NCBI RefSeq assembly: GCF_014217805.1
Contig: NZ_CP055156.1
Coordinates: forward strand, 3,602,585 to 3,666,584
Source: Adhaeribacter swui
Lineage (GTDB): Bacteria; Bacteroidota; Bacteroidia; Cytophagales; Hymenobacteraceae
Reading direction: 5' to 3'
Length of the DNA: 64,000 bases
The position numbers and the translations under genes were made by a program. Under the pieces are notes generated by a model that made no database searches, had not been told where the DNA came from, and saw only the letters and a list, made by a program, of their open reading frames with translations. Positions 16,521 to 24,897 of the stretch are shown here, piece by piece (the stretch's first letter is position 1; each line of letters opens with the position of its first letter).

Positions 16521-16660
16521 AAGCTGTTTAGCATTCTAAAATTTAATAATTAGAGGTGCCAACTTGAAGCGAGTAGTATTTTGTGAAGCGATCCTGTTAT
16601 GGTGGTGGAGATGCCGCAATGGCGAATCTTGCCTCTAGTTTTATAAATTCGAAACAGCTT
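16521..16660 (+). repeat. MITE-like repeat, copy 1 (TIR AAGCTGTTT)
   Basis: A 140-base non-coding segment bounded by perfect 9-base terminal inverted repeats AAGCTGTTT and AAACAGCTT. A second copy in the same orientation lies at 56409-56555 and shares many internal blocks (TAGCATTnTnAAA, AGTGCCAA, GTAGTATTTTGTG, GGTTGCCTCTA-like). There is no ORF. The surrounding gap 16256-16703 has no other recognisable content. The features fit a short non-autonomous transposable element, though no target duplication is evident. Confidence 0.7.
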
Positions 16661-16703
16661 CTAATTGAAAGTGAGCCGGTCGAAATAGATAATTTTTAAA
16701 ATT

Positions 16704-18215
16704 TTAACGATAAGCAGTAAATACCCCCGAGCCATTAGAGCCCATGTAAGAACCCCATACGGGTTTGTCTTTTATTTTAATGGGCGTGTCGATACGCTTT
16801 ACCCGCATGCCCAAAAACGAAAGTAAATCGGAGTGGCTATAATACTGGCAATGCACAATATCCAGGTAACCATCCTGATCGAGGTCGCCGATCCAAGGGG
16901 TAGAAAAGATATTTTTAAATCCTTTGGTTTGATCGATGGTGTTGATGGATTTATCTTTAAAATTGAGGGCGAGTAACTTGTTTTCAATCGGAAAAGAAGT
17001 TTGATTTAAAAGGCTGCGGTTGCAATCGTATTCGTTAATGCTGATAATCACTTCGTCTTGCCCGTCGTGGTTTAAATCGTAAACTACCGGCGATGAGAAC
17101 CCGGAACAGCCCAAAGCATTTTTGTAGGCAATGGCGCCGTTTTTACCGTCGAGCATAATCTGGCGGGTACCTGTATTGTTGGGCCAGGCGCCTTTGCTCA
17201 CGAAGGTAAAAAAATCGGGCGTGTCGTCGTCGGTAAAATAACCCACAGCAAAGCTGTTACTCGATTCAGTGCCGGGAATTTGTTGTTGCCAAAGCTGTTT
17301 TTGATTTTTTCCGTTTAAAGAAAAAACGGTACTGCCGTGCGAAATAGCAATAATATCCTGCTGGCCATCATCCGTAATATCCACTACTACCGGCGGGGCA
17401 ATAAAGCCGTGTCCTTTTTCCGAAGCAATTACTTTGGCCCGGTTAAGTTTGCGCTGCATCAGATCCGAAAGTTTGACCTGGTATAAATTGCCCGAAATGG
17501 TTTCGCCGCCGGTGCCAAATAAAATCTGCCATTCTGTTTCGTTGGGTTGTTTAAAACACACCGGCGACATGTACGATTCCCGGCCGTCCGGCATGGTATC
17601 GGCGGCCAGTACGTGGCCGGTTTTCGGATCAATTACCATTAAAACTCCCGGGAAGCGATCCTGGGTAGAGTTAGGTTCGGCTTTGGCATTGCCGCCGTTG
17701 ATGGTGAGCAGTTCTTTTAAGCCATCGTTATTTTGATCCGGGATCAGGGCCAGATTGTAAAAGTTAAAACGGGCATAGCGCAGCACCGGGTCTGTTTCGT
17801 ACTGGTACTTATATTCCCAGATTACCTTACCGGTTTTGCCATCAAGCGCTTTCAGGTGGGGCGTACGACCACCAATAAACACATCTTTGATGCTATCGCC
17901 CGTAATATCGTACAAAGTAGCCGAGCCGTAAACCTGGTCGGGAGCTTCTTGCTGCCAGATTACTTTGCCGGTTTTTCCATCCAGGGCGATAATGCCTTGT
18001 TCGCTCACCTGAAATTCGTTTTTACCGGCACCCATTACAATATCCAACGTGCCATCCTGGTTTAAATCCGCCGTACGCGGCGACGATTGCGAGCCAATGG
18101 TATACAAGCTCTGGTCCCAGACCAAACTGCTTTGCGTTTTTTTAGGCGAACAGCCGCCCAGTAGCATTAAAAAATTTAAAAAAACAAAAGAAGCAAGAAT
18201 TAAAAAGCGCCACAT
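16704..18215 (-). CDS. FG-GAP/PQQ-repeat beta-propeller lipoprotein
   Basis: A surface or periplasmic lipoprotein, about 503 residues from the ATG at 18215 (MWRFLILASF), chosen because it puts a signal peptide and lipobox (LLGGC) at the N-terminus. The upstream 30 residues of the open frame are unlikely to be translated. The mature part is built of about seven blades mixing PQQ-like WQQ units (LDGKTGKVIWQQEAP, LDGKTGKVIWEYKYQ) and FG-GAP/VCBS calcium-loop units (DLNQDGTLDIVMGAG, DLNHDGQDEVIIS, DLDQDGYLDIVHC). Such proteins bind polysaccharide or other ligands, or act in surface assembly; the substrate is unknown. It is on the same strand as the sugar dehydrogenase but separated by 448 bases. 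Confidence 0.87.
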   Translation of the reverse strand: MWRFLILASFVFLNFLMLLGGCSPKKTQSSLVWDQSLYTIGSQSSPRTADLNQDGTLDIVMGAGKNEFQVSEQGIIALDGKTGKVIWQQEAPDQVYGSATLYDITGDSIKDVFIGGRTPHLKALDGKTGKVIWEYKYQYETDPVLRYARFNFYNLALIPDQNNDGLKELLTINGGNAKAEPNSTQDRFPGVLMVIDPKTGHVLAADTMPDGRESYMSPVCFKQPNETEWQILFGTGGETISGNLYQVKLSDLMQRKLNRAKVIASEKGHGFIAPPVVVDITDDGQQDIIAISHGSTVFSLNGKNQKQLWQQQIPGTESSNSFAVGYFTDDDTPDFFTFVSKGAWPNNTGTRQIMLDGKNGAIAYKNALGCSGFSSPVVYDLNHDGQDEVIISINEYDCNRSLLNQTSFPIENKLLALNFKDKSINTIDQTKGFKNIFSTPWIGDLDQDGYLDIVHCQYYSHSDLLSFLGMRVKRIDTPIKIKDKPVWGSYMGSNGSGVFTAYR

Positions 18216-18410
18216 GGAACGGATAGAATAGTAAAAGCAGAGCGAAACCGAGCGGGTTAAAAGGAGTAATGGATTTATTTTAAAAGACAATCCAGCAAGA
18301 TTCAACTGCGCTTAGTAAAACGGGTATTTAGGCTTGAGAATGAGAAAAATTTAAGAAATAACGGCTTATTCGGGTAGCCCGATAGTCTATAAACCTTTAC
18401 TCTTGCTCCA

Positions 18411-19661
18411 TTATAATTTCAGACGAACGCCGTTCCGGCTGAGCAAACCGGCTACACCCACGCAACCTAGCGCAAACACAAACGATTTAAGTAAACCCAC
18501 GCCGCCCGTCAGCATCCAGGCCGGCAAGTCTATTTGTAACCCGTCCACTATAGCGTAGGCAAAGTAGGGGAGCAGGTAACACAATAAGGTATCGGTGCCG
18601 GCCGGTTTTATAAAACTAAACCACTGGGCTTTCCTCCGCATGTCAGTGAGCCAGTAAATTGCCATAAACGTGAGAATGGTTAAAGCGCTGCATAAAAACA
18701 ACCAGGCCGGCGTAGCGCCGAGCTTCGCAATGCCCCAGTACGGCCTAGTGACGAAAGCCAACCCTAATAAGCCTACCGAAATACCCGCCAACACCAGTAA
18801 TAACGTAGCAGATTTATGTTGCTGCCGGTAATGCTGCACCAGTAAAGTGGTAATTACGCCGCCCAAGGTAATCGCTACCAGCGTACCCCCTAGAATCGGG
18901 TTAGGGATAAAATTTAAAAAACTATCCAGCGGGATTAGTTTCGCGCTGGCTACCATGCTTAAACCGCAGAACAAAACCCAGGCCGCTACAATCACCAGAT
19001 AGTTTCGGCCGGCAAAAAGTGTAATTAAAGCGCTGGCCAGGTAAGACCAACCAATTAACCCCAATATTCCCCACCAATACGTAGAGAACCGGCTTAGTTC
19101 TTCGCCTTCGCCGCCCCGGTAAACAAAAGCTAAAGCGAGCAGGATAACTACCCCCAGCCCTTGTAATACACGCGCTACCACCGGCTTTACTTTAACGGGG
19201 TATAAATTCCAGATCAGGATAAAAGATAAACAAGATAAGGAATACCAGGCAGTGCGCGACATACCGGTGGCGTCAGTGTGAAGGTATTCGCCGTTTACCA
19301 AAAACAAACCCATTACCAGCAAAGCCAGCGTGCGGGCGCCAATGTGGCCTAACAAAGTAGTTGTATTATCGCCTTTCTTTTTACGGGCTGCAATCGCCAG
19401 CGGAATAGACATACCCACGATAAACAGAAAAGCAGGAAAAACCGTATCGGCCAGGCCCAAGCCATCCACGCCGCGCGGAACGTGCTCCAGCCAGGCCGGG
19501 ATATCCCGCAGCGACCACAGGTCGTTCACAAAAATCATTAACACCATGGTAATGGCCCGCAAAATATCAATGGACGCCAGCCGTGCAGCTGTGGCCTGGG
19601 TGGTAGAAATAGGTTTTAACTCCGGGGCAGTAGTTAAGGTAGAAGCTTGGGTCAGAGCCAT
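18411..19661 (-). CDS. DUF5009/heparan-alpha-glucosaminide N-acetyltransferase-like membrane protein
   Basis: A 416-residue inner-membrane protein with about ten to eleven transmembrane helices. The N-terminal signature RLASIDILRAITMVLMIFVND followed by DTVFPAFLFIVGMSIPLA is diagnostic for the NagX/HGSNAT acyltransferase-like family. These proteins transfer or are thought to transfer acyl groups to amino sugars across the membrane. The family histidine is not in the usual position, so catalytic status is uncertain. It appears to be a single gene, and a role in amino sugar use fits the carbohydrate genes around it. Confidence 0.85.
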   Translation of the reverse strand: MALTQASTLTTAPELKPISTTQATAARLASIDILRAITMVLMIFVNDLWSLRDIPAWLEHVPRGVDGLGLADTVFPAFLFIVGMSIPLAIAARKKKGDNTTTLLGHIGARTLALLVMGLFLVNGEYLHTDATGMSRTAWYSLSCLSFILIWNLYPVKVKPVVARVLQGLGVVILLALAFVYRGGEGEELSRFSTYWWGILGLIGWSYLASALITLFAGRNYLVIVAAWVLFCGLSMVASAKLIPLDSFLNFIPNPILGGTLVAITLGGVITTLLVQHYRQQHKSATLLLVLAGISVGLLGLAFVTRPYWGIAKLGATPAWLFLCSALTILTFMAIYWLTDMRRKAQWFSFIKPAGTDTLLCYLLPYFAYAIVDGLQIDLPAWMLTGGVGLLKSFVFALGCVGVAGLLSRNGVRLKL

Positions 19662-20051
19662 TTTGTTTGGTTTTGGTAGCGTAGAAATATAAAAGATTTA
19701 CCGTACTTATCCAATTCTAAAGAGCAGCTTTTAAATTGATGAGTGCAAAAGAAATGAAGTCTAATGAAATCAGAGAAAACGTGACCAGAATAAATTTTGC
19801 TTTGAACCGATATATTTTCCTAAGCCATTAGTAATGAAAATATAGGAAAGGGCGGTGCCGTTGTTTGTGTCTTCACAAACAACTTTAAAAGCCTGAAGCA
19901 GAAGTTTTAAAATGGTAAAATATCTTCCATAAAATGAAAAATTTAAAAATTTAAAGTTTAGGTCCTTCCTAACCGGGTTCTTATCTAACAGCAAATTTCT
20001 TAAATCCGGAATATTGTTTAATTTTCCTTCCGTACTAAACTTAATTCCCGC
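19662..20051. other. Divergent intergenic region with palindrome
   Basis: 390 AT-rich bases between the DUF5009 gene and the esterase gene. A palindrome TTGTTTGTG (19861-19869) / CACAAACAA (19874-19882) is preceded by GTGCCG. A related sequence in the opposite orientation occurs at 33193-33220, so this is a short dispersed repeat. A 74-codon minus-strand frame (19770-19994) has no recognisable features and overlaps the repeat; it was not called. Confidence 0.4.
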
Positions 20052-21131
20052 ATGAAGCGCTGTTTACTTTTTTATCGCCTGGTATGTTTACTCGCAGTTT
20101 TTACTTTAAGCGCTAGCCGCAATGGGTTTAGCCAAACTAATGCGGCTAAGGCGGGCAAAGTCGAAAGAATTAAAGTCCACGGCAAAGGCCTGGAAAATAA
20201 TTTGTCCGGCGACTCGCCCGACCGGGAAGTATCGGTGTATTTGCCGCCCAGTTATCAAACCAATACTAAAAAACGCTACCCGGTAATTTACCTGCTGCAC
20301 GGCTACACCGACAGCGATGCTAAGCTGTATGGTTTCGAAAAACACTGGATGAGCTTGCCCGAAGTTTTAAATAAGGCTTACGCTGGCGGCAGTAAAAAAG
20401 AATTTATTTTTGTGACGCCTAACGCTTATACCCGCTTTCAGGGCAGCATGTATTCCAACTCGGCCACTACGGGCAACTGGGAAGATTTTGTGGCGAAAGA
20501 ATTAGTGGCTTATATCGATAAAAATTACCGCACCATTCCGGCAGCGGCCAGCCGCGGCTTAGCCGGGCACTCCATGGGTGGTTACGGGGCCATGCGCATC
20601 GGGCAAAAATACCCCGAGATTTTTTCGAGTTTGTACTTATTAAGCCCGTGTTGTTTAGAAACCAACAGCAACGTACCCCAGGATGAAGCCGCTCAAGCCA
20701 AGCTAGCGGGTATAAAAACCCAGGCCGATTTTGAAAAAGCGGATTTCTTTACCAAAGCCATGTTTGCCTCCGCCGCCGCCTGGTCGCCGAACCCGGCCAA
20801 AGCTCCTTTTTACCTGGATTTGCCCTTGGAAAATGGCCAGTTACAAACCCAGGTTATCGCTAAATGGACGGCCAACCGCCCACTTGCCAGCATCGACCAG
20901 CATATTTTTGCCATCCGGAAATTACGCGGCATTGCCTTCGACGCCGGCGACCAGGATAAAAGCATTGCTGCCAGTATTAAAGAACTGGATAAAATACTGA
21001 ACGCCTACGGCATTAAACATTTCTACGAAGAATACGACGGCGACCACGTTAACCGCGTTGCCGACCGGATTGGCAATAACCTGTTAAAATTCTTTTCGGA
21101 GAACTTAGTTACGGAGCAGGTTAAGAAGTAG
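20052..21131 (+). CDS. Secreted alpha/beta-hydrolase, esterase D-type (putative acyl esterase)
   Basis: An exported serine esterase of the putative-esterase (S-formylglutathione hydrolase/feruloyl esterase-like) family. The 359 residues begin with a signal peptide (about 1-27). The fold is clear: REVSVYLPPSY, PVIYLLHGYTDSD, then the nucleophile elbow GHSMGGYGAM (serine about residue 178), an acidic residue in the AFDAGDQD segment, and the catalytic histidine in YDGDHVNRV near the C-terminus. Such enzymes remove acetyl or feruloyl groups from polysaccharides. ATG start; the downstream region is a large inverted repeat, so it is monocistronic. Confidence 0.88.
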   Translation: MKRCLLFYRLVCLLAVFTLSASRNGFSQTNAAKAGKVERIKVHGKGLENNLSGDSPDREVSVYLPPSYQTNTKKRYPVIYLLHGYTDSDAKLYGFEKHWMSLPEVLNKAYAGGSKKEFIFVTPNAYTRFQGSMYSNSATTGNWEDFVAKELVAYIDKNYRTIPAAASRGLAGHSMGGYGAMRIGQKYPEIFSSLYLLSPCCLETNSNVPQDEAAQAKLAGIKTQADFEKADFFTKAMFASAAAWSPNPAKAPFYLDLPLENGQLQTQVIAKWTANRPLASIDQHIFAIRKLRGIAFDAGDQDKSIAASIKELDKILNAYGIKHFYEEYDGDHVNRVADRIGNNLLKFFSENLVTEQVKK

Positions 21132-21196
21132 GTGGCTGAGTAGTAGTACTAGATCATAATCGTATTAAAGACTACAATAGATTACTTTTAAAGGTA

Positions 21197-21863
21197 ATTC
21201 TTTGTAGACTTTTCAAGTCTACATGCTTTGGTGCTATCTAACTTGAAAAGTAACCAGTTTGCCTCATGGCCGGCAGGCCCCGTTTGGCTCTTCCGCACTC
21301 GCTAGCCTTCCTTTCCTCGACTCCGTCTGCGGAATTTTGCTCCGCAAAAACGGAACCCTAGCAGGTGCTCCACAGCCAAACTGATGTCAGTTGCACTTAG
21401 CTTCTGCTTAGCTAGGATTAAATTAACTTGGCGAAATTTTTAAATTTTAGGTAAACCATCTGGTTAAGTTTAGAAGAAAGGCCACTGATCTCTCTTTAAC
21501 TAAAAAGAAGAACGTCATCCCGAGCCTGTCGAGGGATCTAAAGGGTACCGCCAGTAACGGTATTATTTAGTTTCTTCCACAGGCTCAGAATGACCATCTG
21601 TATTTCTTTAATAATAAATTTCACTGATTATTTAAAAAATATTCTGGTTCAGCAAACTAAAGCTAAGTGCAAAGATACCAGTTTGGCTGTTGAGGGCCTT
21701 TTAGCGATTCGGTGTGGCGGAGCCACATTCCGCAGCGGAGCGAGGAAAGATTCGCTAAACCGCCCGAAAGAGCCAAACGAGGCCCGCCGGCCATGAGGCA
21801 AACTGGTTACTTTTCAAGTTAGATAGCACCAAAGCATGTAGACTTGAAAAGTCTACAAAGAAT
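21197..21863. repeat. Large element with 78-base perfect inverted ends, family A copy 1
   Basis: Positions 21197-21274 and 21786-21863 are exact reverse complements over 78 bases, and the arms continue with weaker complementarity for about another 130 bases each. The arms themselves carry a smaller inverted motif (GTAGACTTTTCAAGTCTAC, 21203-21221). The centre contains the separate 81-base repeat at 21514-21594. No gene is present; a 68-codon frame inside the right arm is a by-product. Related elements lie at 54158-54756, 56038-56256 and 31864-31912. The gap from 21132 to 21960 holds nothing else. Confidence 0.85.
21514..21594 (-). repeat. 81-base dispersed palindromic repeat, copy 1
   Basis: It runs from GTCATCCCGAGC to CTCAGAATGAC and contains GAGGGATCTA and TATTATTTAGTTTCTTC blocks. 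The same 81-base sequence in reverse orientation occurs at 58354-58434. Its outer ends are partially complementary (GTCAT/ATGAC), so it can fold as a hairpin. It sits in the middle of the family A element, which suggests nested insertion. Confidence 0.75.
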
Positions 21864-21910
21864 AACGTAAATATCTGCTACAAAAACTGCATAATCATTA
21901 CAAAGAGAAC

Positions 21911-21933
21911 GAGCGGTTATGATTTAACCGCTC
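21911..21933 (-). terminator. Hairpin downstream of blaR1-like gene
   Basis: GAGCGGTT (21911-21918) pairs with AACCGCTC (21926-21933) across a 7-base loop. On the plus strand it is followed by a T-rich run (CTTTTCTTTT), while on the minus strand the following bases are less T-rich. It lies 28 bases past the end of the BlaR1-like gene and may be a weak or bidirectional terminator. Confidence 0.5.
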
Positions 21934-21960
21934 CTTTTCTTTTAGCACAAATTTTAAAAA

Positions 21961-24231
21961 TCAATCCTTAAGCGCCTTAATGGCACCATCATGAATTTTA
22001 AGAGTAATGTACTTATCCAGGCTGTTGAAGTTATAACCTTTTTTCCGGGCTTGGGCAATAAAGTTACCGTCGATGTCGTGGATTTTTGCTTCTACCATTT
22101 TGTCCAGATCTACATTCTGGAAACCGGCTTTTTTTAAATCGGCAATATACGCGGCATTTACCCCGTGAATTTGCGCGTTTACCATTTGCTCGAAATCTAA
22201 GTCTTTAGAGCCTAAATCTCGGATGGCTTTAACCGTTGAAGCGCCTAAATTGTGAATGCGGGCCTGCAAGGTTTGATCCAGGGTCAAATTTTTCAGGCCG
22301 GCCGCTTGCAGTTCTTTAATATAATCCGCGTCTACGCCGTGAATATTTAGCTGCATCATGTTATCCAGGCTAAGCTCGCCAAAGCCTAACGCGCGCAATG
22401 CTTTAACCGATTCCGGGTTGATGTTATGAATTTTAGCTTCGATCACTTTATTCATGGGTAAATTAGTAATGCCCGTTTTCTTTAAATCCGCCACATAAGC
22501 TGCGTTTACCCCGTGGATTTTGGCTTCCATCATTTTTTTCATGCTCAAATCTTTAAAGCCCATTTTCTCGATTTCCTGCACGTACTTTTGATCAATGCCG
22601 TGGATTTTTGCTTCTATTACTTCTCCTAAAGTTGGTTTTTTGTGGCTGTGTTGCTGAAACATACCCAAATAGCTTTGATGATCCGACATTGAGATGTTGT
22701 GAATAGCGGATTCTAATAATCGTTCGCCGGTTACCTCGGCGTAGTTATTTTTTAAAAAATCAACGTAGGCACGGTTCACATTGGCAAAAAACAAATGAAA
22801 CAACAGGTTGCGGTCATCGGCTACTAAGTTGTTGGCAGCTAAATACTTTTTAAAATTGCTATTTTCGGTGAAAGTGTATTTGCCCTGACTTACCTCAGCC
22901 TCCAGGTTGCCATTTAACTGTAAAGTGCCTACCTCGTTGGTCATGGAATAAACCGCGTTGCCCGTTTTTTGAAAAAGCTTCTTCGAGAAGCACTCCGACA
23001 TGTTCCAGCTTGAGGCACGTTGGCCGCCTTTTAACTCCAGGCAATAATCAGTACCATCCTGGTGGCTGTACCAATAGCCTTTGGCCATATCTACATCGCC
23101 TTGCTGGTAGCGAATAGAGCTGTTTTGTTTGTTTTTGGGTTGGTCGGGCTCGGAAGCAGGTTCTTTATCCCGGGTGGGTTTTGCTTTATTTCCCAGGTCG
23201 GCATCATCGGGGTTTACGGTGCGAGCGGCCAATAAAATGTCGTTGAAGGGCAATTCCTGGCTGGTGGCCGGTTCGTTCATGATTAGCACCGTGCCGAAAA
23301 ACAAGGGTACCAGAAAACTGTACTTCCAGTAAGCGCTGGCGGTAGATTTTTTCGCGTTCATCATCTTGATTCTTTGTTTTAGTAAGGACTGATTGTAATT
23401 GGTAGTTATGCTGAGGGGTTTATTCGGCACGGCGATTTGCAACAAATTAAATTGGTACTCTTGCGGATTAATGGGTTCGGTTTGCAGCAGCGCAGCGTCT
23501 GTTTGGTACTCATTGTTTTTCTCGATTTCGCGCTTAAACCACCAGGCTACCGGGTTAAACCAAAGCACGATTACGGCCACTTCGGCCAATAGCAAATCCA
23601 GGCTGTGTTTGAGCCGCACGTGAATTTTCTCGTGCGCCAAGATTTGCTCGTAGGTAGCAAAATCGTAGTTGTTGGGGTAGATAAAAATAAATTTAAAAAA
23701 AGAGCAGGGTGCCTGGGGCCGACTGGTATTTACAATCACCGCTTCCCCGTCATTTACCTTATCTTCGGATTTTAAAGCCTGGTAAAACAAACTGCCTACC
23801 TGAAAAACCAAGTTAAGCGCAAAAATTCCTACGCCAAACAAATAAAGCAGCCCCAACCAAAACCAACCACTAAAGTTATTTTTGGAGTCATTACTGGTAG
23901 CATTAGCGCTTGATTTTGCCTCGGGCCCGACCGACGTCTTGATGGTAACGGAAGTGCTTACTTCCGGGGAAACAGCCGTTTTTTCCGGTACTTCAGTAAC
24001 TTGCCAGGTTGGTGGTGCCGACTGACCCGGTGATTGGAAGGCCGTTGTTAAATACCCCTGGTGGTTGATTAAAGCTGGCAATGCTACAAAGGGCAAAACA
24101 AAAGCTAAGCCTAATCCCGCAAGTAAATAAAACCGGTTGAGGGCAAAAAAGCTTTCCTGCTGCAATATTAATTTATAAAACAGGAAAACCACCGTGAGAG
24201 CGAAAGAGGCTTTTAGTAAAAACTCGATCAT
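21961..24231 (-). CDS. BlaR1/MecR1-type M56 membrane metallopeptidase with C-terminal helical repeats
   Basis: A sensor protease that would cleave or inactivate the BlaI-type repressor encoded just upstream. The 756 residues contain N-terminal membrane helices (about 1-25, 33-55, 123-150), then the zinc-protease motif HEKIH (200-204) in the M56 context and NNEYQTDAALL, then another membrane segment near 305-320. The extracytoplasmic part is not the penicillin-binding sensor of BlaR1. Instead it has an unassigned region (about 370-530) and eight consecutive 29-residue repeats with an x-x-I-H-G/N-[IV] core (for example EAKIHGV, EAKIHNI, QARIHNL) running to the end. The gene starts 13 bases after blaI ends and is clearly co-transcribed with it. 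Confidence 0.9.
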   Translation of the reverse strand: MIEFLLKASFALTVVFLFYKLILQQESFFALNRFYLLAGLGLAFVLPFVALPALINHQGYLTTAFQSPGQSAPPTWQVTEVPEKTAVSPEVSTSVTIKTSVGPEAKSSANATSNDSKNNFSGWFWLGLLYLFGVGIFALNLVFQVGSLFYQALKSEDKVNDGEAVIVNTSRPQAPCSFFKFIFIYPNNYDFATYEQILAHEKIHVRLKHSLDLLLAEVAVIVLWFNPVAWWFKREIEKNNEYQTDAALLQTEPINPQEYQFNLLQIAVPNKPLSITTNYNQSLLKQRIKMMNAKKSTASAYWKYSFLVPLFFGTVLIMNEPATSQELPFNDILLAARTVNPDDADLGNKAKPTRDKEPASEPDQPKNKQNSSIRYQQGDVDMAKGYWYSHQDGTDYCLELKGGQRASSWNMSECFSKKLFQKTGNAVYSMTNEVGTLQLNGNLEAEVSQGKYTFTENSNFKKYLAANNLVADDRNLLFHLFFANVNRAYVDFLKNNYAEVTGERLLESAIHNISMSDHQSYLGMFQQHSHKKPTLGEVIEAKIHGIDQKYVQEIEKMGFKDLSMKKMMEAKIHGVNAAYVADLKKTGITNLPMNKVIEAKIHNINPESVKALRALGFGELSLDNMMQLNIHGVDADYIKELQAAGLKNLTLDQTLQARIHNLGASTVKAIRDLGSKDLDFEQMVNAQIHGVNAAYIADLKKAGFQNVDLDKMVEAKIHDIDGNFIAQARKKGYNFNSLDKYITLKIHDGAIKALKD

Positions 24232-24243
24232 GGCTTGTAAAGA

Positions 24244-24609
24244 TTAGTTGCTTTTTTGGGAATTAATGATGCGGATCAGTTCGTCCAGTTCTTCGTTGGA
24301 GAGGTTTTCTTCCTTAGCAAAATGGGTGATCATTTTGGAAAAGGAATTGCCGAAATACTTGCTCTTAATATGGGCTACGTCTTGCTGCCGGTACTCGGCC
24401 AATGTAATTAAAGGAGAATACCGGTAAGTATTGCCTATTTTTTCAGCGTTTAAAAAACCTTTGTCCGTCAGAATTTTAACCATGGTGGCAATGGTATTGT
24501 AGTGCGGTTTGGGTTCCGGTAGGGCATCAATAATATCCTTCACGAAAGCGTGCTGGAGTTGCCAGACTACCTGCATGATTTGTTCTTCGCGTTTTCCTAA
24601 TTTTTGCAT
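24244..24609 (-). CDS. BlaI/MecI/CopY-family transcriptional repressor
   Basis: A 121-residue winged-helix repressor. The sequence LGKREEQIMQVVWQL, KDIIDALPEPKPHYNTIATMVKIL and LTDKGFLNAEKIGNTYRYSPLI covers the complete winged helix. The C-terminal third is the dimerisation helix pair, where BlaR1-type proteolysis usually occurs. It is the first gene of a two-gene operon with the M56 protease. It should bind the inverted repeat just upstream (24632-24669) and repress its own operon. There is no beta-lactamase nearby, so the target regulon lies elsewhere. Confidence 0.93.
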   Translation of the reverse strand: MQKLGKREEQIMQVVWQLQHAFVKDIIDALPEPKPHYNTIATMVKILTDKGFLNAEKIGNTYRYSPLITLAEYRQQDVAHIKSKYFGNSFSKMITHFAKEENLSNEELDELIRIINSQKSN

Positions 24610-24631
24610 GTTTTCCGTTGTTTTTTCAATA

Positions 24632-24691
24632 CTACTAATAGATTAGGAGTAATCCTAATAAATTAGTAGAAAAACTAATGAATTAGGAGTT
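24632..24691. promoter_or_regulatory. Putative BlaI operator region
   Basis: CTACTAAT (24632-24639) and ATTAGTAG (24662-24669) are perfect inverted halves. Nested inside is ATTAGGA-GTAA-TCCTAAT. Further ACTAAT and ATTAGGAGT half-sites follow to 24691. The dyad lies 23 bases upstream of the blaI start codon, the usual place for autorepression. It uses TACTA/TAGTA-like halves rather than the TACA/TGTA of staphylococcal BlaI. Confidence 0.6.
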
Positions 24692-24897
24692 TTCAGGAAA
24701 AATCAGCCTTAAAGAACAACCGGGATTGTTTATTAGGGAGTTACCAATGGAGAAAAGATAGTAATGCTGTACCGAAGAGTAATAATTAAAAAAGATTTTA
24801 AATTTTCTTGTTTGGTGATACTAACTATCAACCAGGAGATGAAAAAGGGAGAGCTGCAAACTAAAAGTACTCACCCTTTTTTAAATTTTTGATTCTT

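Noticed and set aside
19770-19994. 74-codon minus-strand open frame
   Set aside because: No signal, motif or family feature; overlaps a palindromic repeat and lacks codon-usage support. Treated as non-coding.
21590-21796. 68-codon frame inside the large inverted element
   Set aside because: Its codons follow the repeat's palindromic sequence and it shows no features of a protein; a by-product of the repeat arm.
21197-21863. Large inverted element considered as an insertion sequence
   Set aside because: No transposase frame inside and the ends differ between family members; kept as a non-coding repeat.
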